From Stereocaulon alpinum (lineage: Eukaryota; Ascomycota; Lecanoromycetes; Lecanorales; Stereocaulaceae): a stretch of DNA of 64,000 bases. Location of the stretch: positions 62,001-126,000 of the forward strand of contig JAEUBA010000087.1 of NCBI GenBank assembly GCA_018257865.1, given 5' to 3'. Positions 22,612 through 34,916 of the stretch are shown here, piece by piece. Below the pieces are notes generated by a model, which saw only the letters and a list, made by a program, of their open reading frames with translations, made no database searches and had not been told where the DNA came from. How positions within the stretch are numbered: position 1 is the stretch's first letter; the number at the start of each line of letters is the position of its first letter. Made by a program: the position numbers and the translations under genes.

Positions 22612-23310
22612 ATCGAAATCTACTGCCGCTCAGACGGAGTGTGGTCTGCACCACGGCAATATGTACGTAGATACAATTGATTCGGCCAAGGGCGCGTTCG
22701 AGATCGCGCGATGATAAGCCGGGTGCTAGCGCGCTCGGCTGCATTAGCGCAACACTAAGGAGCTTCCCCGCCTCGGCCACGAAATTTTCTTGACGAATTT
22801 TCAAATCTCTTCCACCTTCAACTCTTTACACTACTACCACTACTTTTTCATCTTGAGGGAGAGCACTTTTGAAATATCCATTCACAGACATTCAGATTGC
22901 TGCACTTCATTCGAGGGAGCAATCAGTGGACTCAGAGGGTACTTCTTGACTGTGACCGAGGGCTGATCCGAGGGCTCTGAGGGCATATCGATTCCCATCG
23001 GTACTGTGGGCTTGAGCATACACATACAAAGATACTAAGGCAACTGTATCCTGCACTTGTCCTGAGGGATTCTACTGTGGGCTTTTGAGCATTCAGAGGG
23101 GTCGCCGCACACAGGGAAATCAGCATTCAGGTTTTCATAGGAGGGATCGTTGTACACCGAGGGATTATTGCAATCAACATCAGCCAGATTATACGTAGGT
23201 GTTCCGAACCCGCTGTTCTTTTCGTCACAACCTTACAGATTGTCTTCCCTTTCCTGCAAATTCTAAGTACTGAATATGCCTTCGCTCGCAGATACAGAAA
23301 ACTCGCCATA
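22612..23310. promoter_or_regulatory. Divergent promoter region between ALG6 and the nucleolin gene, with GAGGG repeats
   Basis: 700 bp between divergent starts. About eight copies of [A/C/T]GAGGG occur between 22912 and 23163 (for example 22912, 22934, 22957, 22969, 22978, 23063, 23095, 23158). A near-repeat TACTGTGGGCTT..GAGCAT occurs at 23002 and 23073. They are nearer the nucleolin start and may be promoter or 5' UTR elements. Their role is inferred from position only. Confidence 0.45.
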
Positions 23311-24968
23311 ATGGGGAAGACAAAGTCAGCAGTGGCTGCCAAGGCCGGCAAAGACGCACAGGTCAAATTGATCTCATCCGTCAAAGAAGGCGCCGTCACT
23401 AAACCATCCCAGACTCCTAAAGCCAAGAGCAAGGAGATGGCGAAGCAGGTGGCGGTCAAGTCCGACAATGCCGACAAAAAGACCAAAAAGGGGAAGAAAG
23501 AGCCTACACCGGTATCGAGTAGTGGAAGCGAAAGTGAAGACGAGGGGGAGAGCAGTGCAAGCTCTGCCAGCAGCGATGAGGAGGCAGCTCCCGTCCCAAC
23601 CAAAGCCGCCAAGACCAATGGTGTCAAGGCTAACGATCACAAGACTAACGGTGCTGCCAAAGTAGCGGCCAAAGCTGACGCCGAGAGCTCAGAATCTTCC
23701 GAGTCTTCTGACGACGAGGACGAGCCAACCGCGCCCGAGGCAAAGGCCGTCGCAGGCGCAAAACATGAATCTGACAGCGATGACGGTACCAGCGAGGGCA
23801 CTAGTGAAGGAAGCAGCGAGGAAGAGGGTGATGATGACGAAGCACCCAAAGTGCCTGCTCCTGTCGATGCCAAAGATTTGAATGGCAAGCTCGCAAAGGT
23901 TGCATCCAACGATGTGCGTATCACCACTGTTTGTCCATGTTCAAGCTTGAGACGCATCATGTACTGAACTTCACAGGCCTCTGACGACGAGTCCGATGGC
24001 GATGATAGCTCATCTGGTACATCTGAATCCTCATCGGATGATGAGGAGAGCGGAGAGGAGGCTCCAGCTCCCAAAAAGCGCAAGGCGGAGGCTGAAGCCA
24101 CACCCGTCTCAAAGAGAGCGAAGACCGACCCTGGAAATGATGACGAGGCAAAGAAGAACCTATTCATTGGTCATCTTTCATACAATGTCGACGAAGAATG
24201 GCTCACACGTGAGTTTGAGAAATTCGGAGAATTGACTCGTGTCAAAGTTGTGACCGATCGCGAGAGTGGGCAGTCTCGAGGGTAAGCAATGCAACGGCCG
24301 CTTTCACTGCGCAACCTCTCTAACATCACCCCAGATTCGGTTACGTGGAGTTCGCCAACCCCGCCGATGGTGTCAAAGCCCAATCAGAGATGCATGAAGT
24401 GGAGATTGATGGTCGCGGAATCAATGTTGATTTCTCCAAGCCCAAGGACGCAGCCACGCCTCGTCAAGACCGCCAAAAGTCATACGGCGACTCCATCAGC
24501 GCCGTAAGTGACACCATCTTCGTTGCAAATCTTCCATTCGACGTCAGCGAAGACGCCGTGGGTGAAGAATTCGGCAAGCACGGCAATGTCCTCGGTGTTC
24601 GTCTTCCCACCGATATGAACACAGGTGCCCCCAAAGGTTTCGGGTACGTGCAATTTGCATCTGTTGAGGAAGCACAGGAGGTGTTTGGCAAGATGACTGG
24701 CGCTACGATTATGGGCCGTCCGATTCGTCTCGACTACTCAACTCCCCGTCCACCGCGCAATGATGACTCTCCTCGTGGACGTGGAGGCCGTGGTGGCTTC
24801 GGTGACCGTGGCGGACGTGGTGGCGGACGTGGCCGTGGCAGTTTCGATCGTGGTGGACGTGGTGGAGGCCGTGGAGGCTTTGACCGTGGCCGTGGCGGTC
24901 GTGGGGGCTCGACTAATCGTGGAGGGGTTGGCGAGTTTAAAGGCAAGAAGATCAACTTCAACGAGTAG
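23311..24968 (+). CDS. NSR1: Nucleolin-type nucleolar protein (Nsr1/Gar2)
   Basis: Three exons, join(23311..23913, 23977..24281, 24335..24968), give 513 aa. The introns are 63 nt and 53 nt. The architecture is diagnostic: a Lys/Ser N-terminus with repeated acidic serine blocks (SSESSESSDDEDE and similar, CK2-type), a basic KKRKAEAE stretch, two RRMs (RNP2 NLFIGHLSY and IFVANLPF; RNP1 RGFGYVEF and KGFGYVQF), and a C-terminal Arg/Gly-rich (RGG) domain at about 24770-24940. The family works in 18S pre-rRNA processing and small-subunit assembly in the nucleolus. The second intron splits RNP1 of the first RRM at RG^FG. Confidence 0.93.
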
Positions 24969-26596
24969 AGGTCTGGTAAGTGTTCCTGATCACAGTGCTT
25001 GATGATCCTTTAGGGTTGTCAGGCGTGCCGTGTTCGTTTCCTTTGTCATGCGACGGTCTTGCAAAAGTGGTTTTTCCATATGCTCAGAAGCGATAGCTTG
25101 CTATCTGTACAGTGCCTTTGTGTACTCAATAATATGCTCCGGATTAGCTAGAGTAGTACAGATGTGGAGGCAAAGTTGTGGTATTAGTATATGCTTAGGG
25201 CGTAACGGCTAGGGATGCTCAGATCGAATAGAAGAACACAGTCTCAACAGGCATCCCCAATTGCTTGTTGAAGTATCCGACCGCTTCAGACTGATCACAA
25301 GACAGATATTGGACGCGGTCTTCTACTTATGCATGCTCGGGCTGCCATTTTGGACAGGAATTACTCTGAGCCGCGGCGTCAGTATACCGAGCTTGACGGA
25401 CCTAATACACTCTTCTCTTCTCCGCCACCGCTTCAACATTCACTACAATACAGTCCAGTGAAACAGGGTTCTTCATTAACAATCATCAAACGTCTGCGTG
25501 CTGTTCCATACTTAAGCGGTCTTTCATTCCAGAACGGAAAATTCAACATGCTCGCCATCGCCATCACAGCGATGCTGATTCCTTTGCTCTTGTACGCCTT
25601 ACCGGCCAATGGACCAGATCATTCGGCAGACATGTGGGAGGAACTTTCTCTCACTTCTTAGTCCTGGCACTTCTATGATCTCCGTGCTGATCCACATGCA
25701 GATATGCATTTTCCAGTAGCTCTCGGTATCCGGACGAAGAGAGCGAGGAATTGAATACGGAGATGAAGTGGACAATTGCGAATTTGATGATAATTGTGGG
25801 ATCGGTGGTGTGTGCATAGATGAGCCGCATCACAAGCGTTTTGCAGTTCGCTGAATAAGATGATGTTTTCAAAGGAATGGCACAAAAAAGACATGAGTTC
25901 AGACATATGTCATTTGGATCCCCTTTAGACTGTTCAATGTTATTCCCAGACCAGGGGAACAATTCGATCCAGAATTACCCTATCGGGACATAGCCCAGCC
26001 CAGCCATAGCCGGCGCTGGGTTCAGGTGACAGCGCAGCGATTCAGGGTCCTTTGGCGTCATGAGCTTGTCGATCATCAACCACCACCTCAGCTCCTGTAT
26101 GACCTTACCATCTGCTCCAACCCAGCTTGCTCTACTTTGATAAACAGTTATATCCTTGTAGCTGTGAAAGCTATAGCGACATCATCGGTGATGTCAATGG
26201 GCTACCTTCAATGATCTCAACAGCAACAAAGGGCGGTCTGTGAGAGCGGGCCCCCTCCACCCCACGTGTTCAACAACGCATTCAAGGAACGACCTCAGTA
26301 GGCCTGTAAAGCCAGCACAGCGCAGAAGGCGTCCGCTAGTTTTGTAACGCCCGGCAAAAACAAAAGATGCCAACCGTGCAGCCTTCACTCAATCATACCG
26401 CTCGGCCACGGGAAGGCCTAAGTCCTCGCGCAATAGATCACATGGAACAACCCACTCGCATATCTCGATCATTATCAGGTATCAGTAGGTTGAGATCAGA
26501 TGGTACGCTCCCCTCCAGCAGAGCTTTTGCAGCGATCGATCGATCTCATCTCCTTCCCCTTGCATTGAAGGGCGCATTTAGCAATTACCCTAAGCC
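24969..26596. other. Intergenic region of 1.6 kb, no firm gene
   Basis: It holds the 3' flank of the nucleolin gene and the promoter side of the next + gene. The only frame with any protein-like character is 25548-25661 (listed separately). Other frames are short and overlap on both strands. Confidence 0.45.
25548..25661 (+). CDS. Possible short secreted or membrane peptide (37 aa)
   Basis: An ATG frame starting MLAIAITAMLIPLLLYALPA encodes a signal-like hydrophobic stretch followed by a short acidic end, then TAG. It has no Cys pair and no recognised family. It could easily be chance, since short hydrophobic frames are common in intergenic DNA. Confidence 0.15.
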   Translation: MLAIAITAMLIPLLLYALPANGPDHSADMWEELSLTS

Positions 26597-27796
26597 ATGT
26601 CTACTATATACTCATTCGATCATTACTCAGAATCTTGGATCGAAGTATCCTCCCAGCCCTCTTCGTCCTCTCTGTCCTCAGCCGCAGCAGACGATACAAA
26701 TGCCAACGGTCTTCGTCTACAGCTGGATCTACATGGCCGCAGAAGGCGACGGCTAGTTCGAAATACTCCTCTACCGCCAGGTGCCCCAGTACGCAGTCTA
26801 AGTGCTGCCGGTAGTAGCCAAGAAGAGTACGAAGAAAGCGAAAGCGAGTCCGATCGAATCATGACCAGCTCTAACGAAGGACTTGAACACAACACATCAG
26901 AAGGCATAAGCCCAGCTGCCCCACCGTCAATAGCGTCAGAAGAGACATCGTCTAACAATGCTGAAGAGGAGGATGGCGATGACGACGATGAGAACTCCAC
27001 CGCGCTTGGCGTCTTGACCAACGAGCCAGTCTTCACCCCTCAACCCAATGCCTTCTCTCATCCACCCCAGTCTTATACCTCCCGTCATGCCCGGTCAGTC
27101 GAAACACGCACATCATATTTCCCAGCACAACGTACGTCACCACACCGAAGACCAGCCCACTCATATCAAAGTCGAGCTAGGACAAGTCATACGCCTTACA
27201 ACATGATAGCACCTTCCCACACCGCCGATCATGATGCTGCCCTGCGGGCCAGTCTCTCTACACTCCTGTCGTGTGCTGCGGCTGCAAGAGGCCTGCCTAA
27301 GCGCGACGGCTCATCCTCGCACAAGGAGAGGACCGGTACTTCGAATCGCGTGGAACCTACGACCCTACGTCTTGTTCCTGAATCCGCTATGGCAGGCGAT
27401 GCATCGCCACCATCCCTCCCGCCTCGCCCTTCAGTGCGCCGCCGCAACTCAGCGACGTCAACCTCCAGCAACGAGAAGGGCAAGCGAAAAGCCTCTACCT
27501 CAAAAGACCGCAATAGAGACACACGCAACAAGAAACGGCGCGCCAATAGCCCTAGTCGAGACACTTATACGTCTCAAATATCGCCTACATTAATGACATG
27601 GGTTGTGAGTGCTGGTGTGGTAGTATTATTCAGCGCTATCAGCTTCTCGGCTGGCTATGCAATCGGCAGGGAGGTTGGAAGGGTAGAGACGGGCACAATG
27701 AACGCCAAGGATGGGATAGTCTGCGGAAAGGAAGTGGGTAGGGGCTTACGGAAGCTGAGATGGGGTGGGAGTAGTGTGAGCGTTGTGAGGATCTAG
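26597..27796 (+). CDS. Conserved fungal protein with C-terminal membrane anchor
   Basis: A single exon of 399 aa. The first two thirds are low-complexity, Ser/Glu/Asp-rich and probably disordered (EEYEESESESD, EEEDGDDDDEN). A short block DHDAALRASLSTLLSCAAAARGLPK is the best-conserved-looking part. A basic Lys/Arg-rich stretch (KGKRKASTSKDRNRDTRNKK) precedes one TM helix (WVVSAGVVVLFSAISFSAGYAIG) about 40 residues from the C-terminus. The layout suggests an N-out-to-cytosol tail-anchor-like protein with a possible nuclear signal. Its function is unknown. Confidence 0.75.
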   Translation: MSTIYSFDHYSESWIEVSSQPSSSSLSSAAADDTNANGLRLQLDLHGRRRRRLVRNTPLPPGAPVRSLSAAGSSQEEYEESESESDRIMTSSNEGLEHNTSEGISPAAPPSIASEETSSNNAEEEDGDDDDENSTALGVLTNEPVFTPQPNAFSHPPQSYTSRHARSVETRTSYFPAQRTSPHRRPAHSYQSRARTSHTPYNMIAPSHTADHDAALRASLSTLLSCAAAARGLPKRDGSSSHKERTGTSNRVEPTTLRLVPESAMAGDASPPSLPPRPSVRRRNSATSTSSNEKGKRKASTSKDRNRDTRNKKRRANSPSRDTYTSQISPTLMTWVVSAGVVVLFSAISFSAGYAIGREVGRVETGTMNAKDGIVCGKEVGRGLRKLRWGGSSVSVVRI

Positions 27797-28342
27797 AGCC
27801 TTGTGCATGAACAATATGATGTGACGAGGCTTTGGAAGGAATGAGACAATGAAGCGTGGTATAAGGCTCAATTTTGGGTGGCCTACTGCTGGCGTTCGTG
27901 TTGGCATGGCCATGATTCTTTGGGATGATGGAAGATTTCTACTCACATCAATACTTACATATCCAATAAAATTTCAATCTCCTTCCTATCTCCCCAAGCA
28001 CTATGATTTATTTCAGAAGATCTCATACCGACCATGGCCATTTTGAGCTGAATGCCCTACCGGCCTAGGTAAGACATGACGTCAACATCGCTGAGGCCCG
28101 ACTTCATGTCAAAGCCATGAACGCTTCCACTACCCAATCCTCTACGAGGCCGTTCATGCAACATCACTAACTATCATAGCTATCAAGTCTGCCCCTAGCC
28201 TTGTCATGATGGCAATTCTTGAGCGTACTCAACTACAAGATATTCCTGTTACGTCTGGGTTTATCACTTCTGGACAGAATATCTTTCAAACAAATCTCAA
28301 CGCCCATTCCAAGCACTTTAGGCTTCGACGCGGTCTATCCAA
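27797..28342. other. Intergenic between convergent genes
   Basis: About 545 bp, probably 3' UTRs of both flanking genes. No gene or repeat is seen. Confidence 0.5.
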
Positions 28343-30495
28343 TCATTCTTGAGACACGACCTTCTCCAGCGTCTGAATATCATGGCCCATGCTTCTCCCC
28401 CAAGCATACTCGTTCCAACCCTGAAAGTCTCCATCGACCGCGGAGGGAACCACCATTATGTCATCATCGTCGACCAAATCCTTAACGAAAGCGCTTCTGC
28501 CATGACAACTCAGCAGCAGCTTCATGTTCATATTTTTGCAATCCTTCATGATTTTGAGCAGCTCAAGGATCACCCTCCGGAAATCTGCACGCCTAGTTGC
28601 ACGCTCATAAAATGTGATGCCATCAATAACCAAAAAGAAGAAAGTCATGCTTGGTAGTTGCTTAAGCAGACCACGAAACAGCTTGGAAAGGCTATCAAGG
28701 TCATTCTTGCCCAGCAACAATAGGTCATTCTGCTCAAGGAACGTTAAATCCCAAGCCTGGTCGCACAGTAGAAGCTGTCCAATAAAGAGCTCCATCATAG
28801 CAACTGCGTCGTCCGCAATGCCATTTCTAGGTGTCGTATGTAGTGAACAGAAGAAGTGTGAGGTAATGACTGGCTCCAAGCTGTTGAGAGTGTCCAAGAG
28901 CTTGGCGGACAGGCATGTTATTGGAGAAAAGGTCTCATTGCCGCCACTATTACCGTTGAGTAGAAGCACTCTAGACGTTGAAGAGCGCAGCCATGCTTGG
29001 AATTTTTGCGATTTCATCGTCCATTTGATTCTGTCCTGGTCGATAAGGCTGAGCAACTTAATCTTGCTGAGGCAGAGATGAAGATCTTGGTAAGGCACAT
29101 CTGGAAGTACGCCGAGTATTGATAGCAGTTCCTCTTTGCCTATAACTGGTAATCTGTGAGCACGTTCTCGTGCTATATGGCCACTTCACATTACTCACCC
29201 TCTGCACGCTTCTGGAGCTCGCTAGATGTGAGAGACCCTTGCGACGCTAGGAAGGGAAGTTTCTTCGTGCCTAGATGGCCGTTATCATGACGTCGCTATG
29301 TCTGAACATAGAGTTGGTACCTCCGAGTAGTCCTTGATCAACGTAGGGGTTGCTCAACAGATGGCTGAACATGCTATTGACCACATATGACTCAAAGCGG
29401 TTCATCAAGTCTTGAGGTAATGTTTCTTGTCCCCTCAAGACTTGCCCCAGAATCTGCCGAGTATTCGCTTGTTCGTCCTGTAAGTCTTTCAATCTATACT
29501 GGGAACAGATACTTGCTTCAAGGTCTATCTTGACAGTCAAATCCCTAATGCCATCTAGACTATCCAGGAGTTTCTGCTTGTAAGTAGGACCTTGGCCAAT
29601 ACCTTTGACTATTTTCTCTAGGACAAAGTCAGCTTGTTATCAAACATTAAAGGTAAATGTTCATCCATTACTGAAAGTTCCTTCCGCTAAATAGTTCATG
29701 GTATGGCGAAGAGCGACCAGTACCGCGCTGCACAGTTGCGCAGTCCTCTTAGCTAGCGCTTGCGGTTTCTGATCCTCGTAGAGTCTTCGATATCTGGCTG
29801 CGTGTGCTATCCAGTCTGGAATATCTGCCAGCGCCTTGAAAACTGCAACCCGGACCTCGTTCGCTCGTTTGGCGGCCTGTGGTCCTCAGTATGGTGGTTA
29901 GGCTTTCTAAACCTTCGAACCTACCCCAACAATCATTTTGAAGACGCCGCACACCACAGCACCGTAATCTCCACCTGGTAGAAGGCTGAGCCAAGTTTCA
30001 AATGCGGGGATGTTCTCGACAATCTTGAAGCACCAGGATTTTGCAGACTGGCTTTCATTGTCAGGACCTTGTGCTTTGATTGCTGAGGCAATCTCTTCCT
30101 GAACCGTTGTCCAGGTACATTCGTGCTCGTCGCTGCTGATAGGATAGAAGACCTCTTGATGGGATTTTTGCGGAAAATGCGAAATCGCTTCTCTGAGCTG
30201 CTGCAGCTCTTTTCTTGTATCCACAAACAACGCATCCTCCTGACTTTACGAGCGATAAGTGAGTTTGTGAATGACAGTGGGTAGCAACTTCAAAGGTGGA
30301 GATTAACTTCGATATGTCCTGCTTCCGTTCTGGACTAACAAATCTGTCGATCTCCGCTACGTATTGCAAGGGTGGGCTCGCAATTGCAGGGCTTAGATCA
30401 CCTTCCATGCGATCGTTCATGTAAGTCGCAGGTAAATTCGATGGTACCTTTCCGCGAAGGCCTCTCAATGATTGCAATAAATTCGTGTGCGACAT
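28343..30495 (-). CDS. STAND/NACHT-like fungal protein with degenerate P-loop
   Basis: Six exons, complement(28343..29139, 29199..29270, 29321..29617, 29672..29876, 29925..30239, 30289..30495), sum to 1893 nt (630 aa). All five introns are 48-59 nt. The first has an unusual GTTGCT donor. The N-terminal half has the blocks LFVDTRKELQ, EVFYPISSDEHECTW and LLPGGDYGAVVCGVFKM, typical of the N-terminal region of fungal STAND proteins (DUF7708-like). A coiled-coil-like linker leads to an NTPase-like region with VLLLNGNSGGNETFSP where Walker A would be, then TFFFLVIDGITFYE in the Walker B position. No WD, TPR or ankyrin repeats follow, so it lacks the usual sensor. The class is linked to fungal programmed cell death and non-self recognition. 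Confidence 0.75.
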
Positions 30496-31331
30496 CGTTC
30501 TTGCAACTGTGAATCTAATGACTGGGGTAATCTTCCGAATTCTTCAAGCACGTAGGCATAAGAATGGGGGATCTAAAGTGCGTCCCGATACCGAGCTGCC
30601 TGAGACGGCAACCATAAGTCCGTGGGGCGATGCATTGGTTGGGAAAATTGGACAATAGCGCCCACATTTTTAGGCAGTAGGGATATCCCACCAACGGCAG
30701 AAGCCGGTTATGCAACGAGCCTTTAGGGATTTGTCAGTCGAACACGCAATCCTGTATTAAGAACGGATGAAATAGGGGGAAGAGGCTAACGAACGTAGAT
30801 CTATTGCCTCGTTAGCTAAGCCTAAGCTGCAAGGTAATCAACCAGCCGCAGATTATAGCGTATTAAGAGTCGGAGCAATAAAATAACCCACACTATCTAT
30901 GTTCTAGACCGAGTTCAGCTGCTAGAGAGTGTGTGTGTATGGGTGTAAGATTGGGAAGACATCCTGGTTCAGACTATGCGCTTCCAATCCAGAAAGCTGC
31001 CCTATTCCAGACCGTTGGCCTTCTTGGAAATGATTCGGGCGTACTGGGGTCCGATGGCTGACTCAAGGGCTGTTTGTAGGATGCGAAACACGATGAAGAT
31101 AGCTCAGCCTTGGTCACCGCTTATCTCGGTTACCGTAGATAGAGGCTTACTGTCCCCTCGTATGAATTGCTAGCATTCGAGATTGGAACGAGTAGTTGCG
31201 GTTCCCCACTGCCATTACCATCGTTCCTCATACAAGTGTTCCGGTCCTTTTCTGAAGCATAAGCGTCTGTCCTGGTCCAAGCAGCCACGAATTGTGTTCG
31301 CGGCTCTAGTCGTGACTTCGAATAGCCGTAT
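30496..31331. promoter_or_regulatory. Divergent promoter region between the STAND and AAA+ genes
   Basis: 836 bp between divergent starts. It is rather AT-rich around 30760-30910. Short frames at 30515-30715, 30976-31173 and 31130-31378 have no supportable features. No repeat or RNA gene is seen. Confidence 0.5.
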
Positions 31332-34300
31332 ATGGCTTCCGTTACCGAGAACCCGACGTCTACTGGCAATGCCAGCACCAGAACGAACCATCAGAACTTG
31401 GCAACGTCAAAGGTGCTACACCATGTGCCAAACAGCGATGAGCCTGGTGAAGACACGACTGGGAAAGATGGAGTGAATGCCGGAGAAAGTTCTCTGGAAG
31501 CAGTAACAGATCGTGAGTACGGAGCTCATATGAAAGCTAACCTGCTGATAAAGCTTCCAGGAGATGTTGAGAGCACCGCTAATGAAGAACAAAGAGTCGA
31601 TGCTACCGAGAGTCAGGAAAAAGCCGCACGTACCATAGAGCAAGATCCCCATAATGGGCTATTAGGATCTAAAGAACCTCATGAAGCAATCGATGATACA
31701 GTCATCAGCGATAACGAAGATTCAGAGGAACTTAAGGAAGACGTAAGATTTAACGTCTTCTACAGATTGAAGACAGCTACTCTGAGGGATAGAGTCAAGA
31801 AAGCTCCGAAGCGAATGCTGCAAAACGTCGCATACTCTCAGCTTGTAGAGGACAGAATAAAAGACTTAGAGAAACGGGTTGGCAAGATCGAGGGCGAAGA
31901 AATAAGTCCCGATATAGCAGCTGAGGAGCCAGGCTCTGAAGCAAATGAAGGGGCAAAGGCGATCTTGGGCCTCAATGAGATAAGCTTCGAGGAACACAAG
32001 CCCAAGAAGGATGCTCCAGTGGACCAAACACGGTCAGAACGACGCAAACGTTTGGAGAAACATGAAAGGCAGAAGAGGGGCGCTGGGACTGGTCCTCCTT
32101 ATCTGATTGATGTTGTGGTCAGCCCCACTATCAGCGACGATGTGTATAAGGATACGATGTCAAAGCGGAATCATCATCCTGGAGACTCTACGCGCTCTAC
32201 GGATCTAATTCCCCACCCATCATCAACAGAAAGCGTCCAGTATCCGACTCCCGAACGGATACGTATCAACTCAACACTATTACTTGAGCTTTTGGAAAGA
32301 ATCACTGACCAGAAGTTTACTCGAACAGAATTTGTCGAGGGTACTGAATTGAGATCTCAGGTCATACTACGGCCTTTCAAGCTGTTTGTGATATTCGAGC
32401 AAGAAATTAGGACACACGCAAACCAGTTGAGGGGGAAGTTCATGCCTAACGCTTCTGGCGCGGAGTCTCCGGACTCCGCGCTTGTTCACAACGCCATTTC
32501 CGAGGACTGTTCAAAGATGGCCACCGGAGCTACTTCATCTCCTGCACTATCTAAGGATCAGAAAGAACCGAAGAAGAGGATTATGACGGAACCAAAGAGT
32601 GTAGAGGAGGAAAAGCCTCACGAATCCAGGAGGTGTCTCGAAGAGCTCCAGGTCTTGATTGATCTTCTCGATACATACTTGAAGGCCACCTTCGACTTAC
32701 GCGGCCAAATTGATAAAGGGGATCTTCACAGCATTTCTTTCTTCGACCTCTGGCATTTGTTCCGGCATGGACAAGAAATCACGTCAAGCGAAGGGCATAC
32801 CCAGTTCTATAGGATTCTAGATATCACAGGAGGGAGAAGATTCCTTTGCACCAGAGAAGAAGCTGGCATGGAAGAACTGGATACCGCTCAAGAGAGAGCC
32901 AAAGACATAGTCACATTCAAGATAAGCTGCTTCTGTTACCAGTCGGATGGAAGACGTCTTCGCCCAGTCCAACATATCTTCCATATCCCAAAGTATGACC
33001 AGGTCCAGCGCATAACGTCACTCCCATACTACCCGGTTCAATTCTTGAGATCAGCAGAAGGCATGTATAATCGCGAGTATTTCGTTAGCCGTGGGAGACG
33101 CTTCATCGATCTGGCACACAACACCACCGACGTTGTCCACAAGAGATACGATGGACTGACCGTGGATCTGGAACAGCTAAGGGAAGAGGTATGGGATAAC
33201 ACCATCATATAATGTTAGTGCTTACTCAATAGAACCCTCAGGTCGACTCCCAAGTTATCGTTGATACAGCCATGGCATTGCTGAAGAACCCTTCTCTACA
33301 AGCCCAGTTCGGTATCACTGAACAGCTCAAAGCGGATCGGCGTGAAATCTTCGAATTCCTCGATCCCGACTGCCGAAGAGAAGGATGCCATGAAAATACC
33401 GCAATTCACAAAGACTGGTACATAGATCAACAGCGTAATCAATCGCTATTGGAAACCAAGACTTCTATATGGGATGTCTTTGAGGGCGAAAAGAATATGA
33501 GGCCCGAAGACTTCCTAGTGTGCCCTTGCTCTGTTTACGGATATATTCTTAGAAGCCGCAAATGGGCGAGTCTTGACATCGATCTTGTCGACAACATTCC
33601 GAAAGGTTCAAATGGTTTCGAGTCATTGGTACTACCTGAGGGGCATAAGGAAACACTACTCGCGCTCGTTGAGACTCATTCGAAGGGCAAATCGGGCCAG
33701 AAAGCCCCTGAGCGACAGATTGATCTTGTACGTGGCAAAGGAAAAGGGTTGATCATTCTACTTCACGGCGAACCTGGAGTTGGGAAAACATCCACTGCGG
33801 AATGTGTTGCAGAACACACTGGGAGACCATTGTTTCAAGTGACATGTGGAGATATTGGAGAGACAGCAGCAGCTGTGGAGAGTACGCTCGAAAATCATTT
33901 CCAATTGGCTCATAGATGGGGTTGTGTGCTCCTACTGGATGAAGCTGAGTTAGTCATCTCCGCTGCGTGAGAACATCCCACACTAATCAAGTCAAGTGTC
34001 TTCCTCATGAGGCGAGATAAGAATGACCTCAAGCGAAATGCCATCGTCAGCGTTTTCTTGAGGGTTTTGGAGTACTATTCAGGCAGTAAGGCAGACTTGT
34101 TGCATCTTTTAGTCTCATATCTATGCTGACACCGCAATACTTTTGTCAGTCCTTTTCTTGACAACGGTGAGTTGAAGGTTCTAGGGAAAAAGTCGTCCGC
34201 GTGTCTAACGCCTTACAGAACCGCGTAGGCATATTCGATCAAGCATTCCGGAGCCGGATTCACATGAGTCTCTTTTATCCTAAGCTCGACCAGAAAGCCA

Positions 34301-34752
34301 CGGCTGATATCTGGAAAATGAACCTTGAGCGTACGCAAAAGAACTGGAAAGATAGCCTCACAATCAGCGAGAAAGACCACAAGGAGATCCTCAATTATGC
34401 AGATGAGCATTTCAAGGACCTGGAGAAATCGAGGACTACCTGGAATGGGCGGCAGATCCGAAACGCTTTTCAGACGGCGATTGCCCTTGCAGAGTATGAT
34501 GCCCACCAGGTGCAGGGGAAGTACGGACTCGCAACAATTCCGCAACCCAGGCTCGAAGTCGGACAATTTCAAAAGGTGGCGAAGGCGTCTAGACATTTTG
34601 ATGAGTACCTCAAGGAAACTGCTGGGCTGGAGGAAGATCTAGCTAGAGAGCATCAAGAGCGGAGAGATGATTTGGGAGCGTCTGATATCGAGAAGCAGCT
34701 TGGTGAAAAGAAAAGGAAACCGCATAAGTCGCAGCACTCAGATGGAGCATGA
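31332..34752 (+). CDS. Fungal AAA+ ATPase of the DUF7025 type
   Basis: Five exons, join(31332..33188, 33242..33966, 34012..34085, 34150..34166, 34219..34752), sum to 3207 nt (1068 aa). One exon is only 17 nt long. The N-terminal 600 residues are charged, then include the DUF7025-like region (SFFDLWHLFRHGQEI, YYPVQFL, GRRFIDLA). The AAA+ core follows: Walker A HGEPGVGKTSTAE at about residues 795-803, Walker B CVLLLDEAE near 847-855, sensor 1 ILFLTTN encoded mainly by the tiny exon, and the arginine-finger segment AFRSRIHMSLFYP. Without the tiny exon the frame would break and sensor 1 would be lost. Such ATPases are abundant in filamentous fungi and are poorly characterised. The neighbour is a divergent STAND gene. 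Confidence 0.88.
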
Positions 34753-34916
34753 CACAATCACATACATCTACGTTGACAAGAGCGCAGTGGAATATTTGCT
34801 GAAGGACAGGTAATTTGAATCACACTAAGGAAAATAGAAATTGCTCTTCGGCCGTAGCACAGACAGAAGCACGAAAACTTCAATGAATAATGAACCCCAG
34901 AAACGTCTCGTATCCT

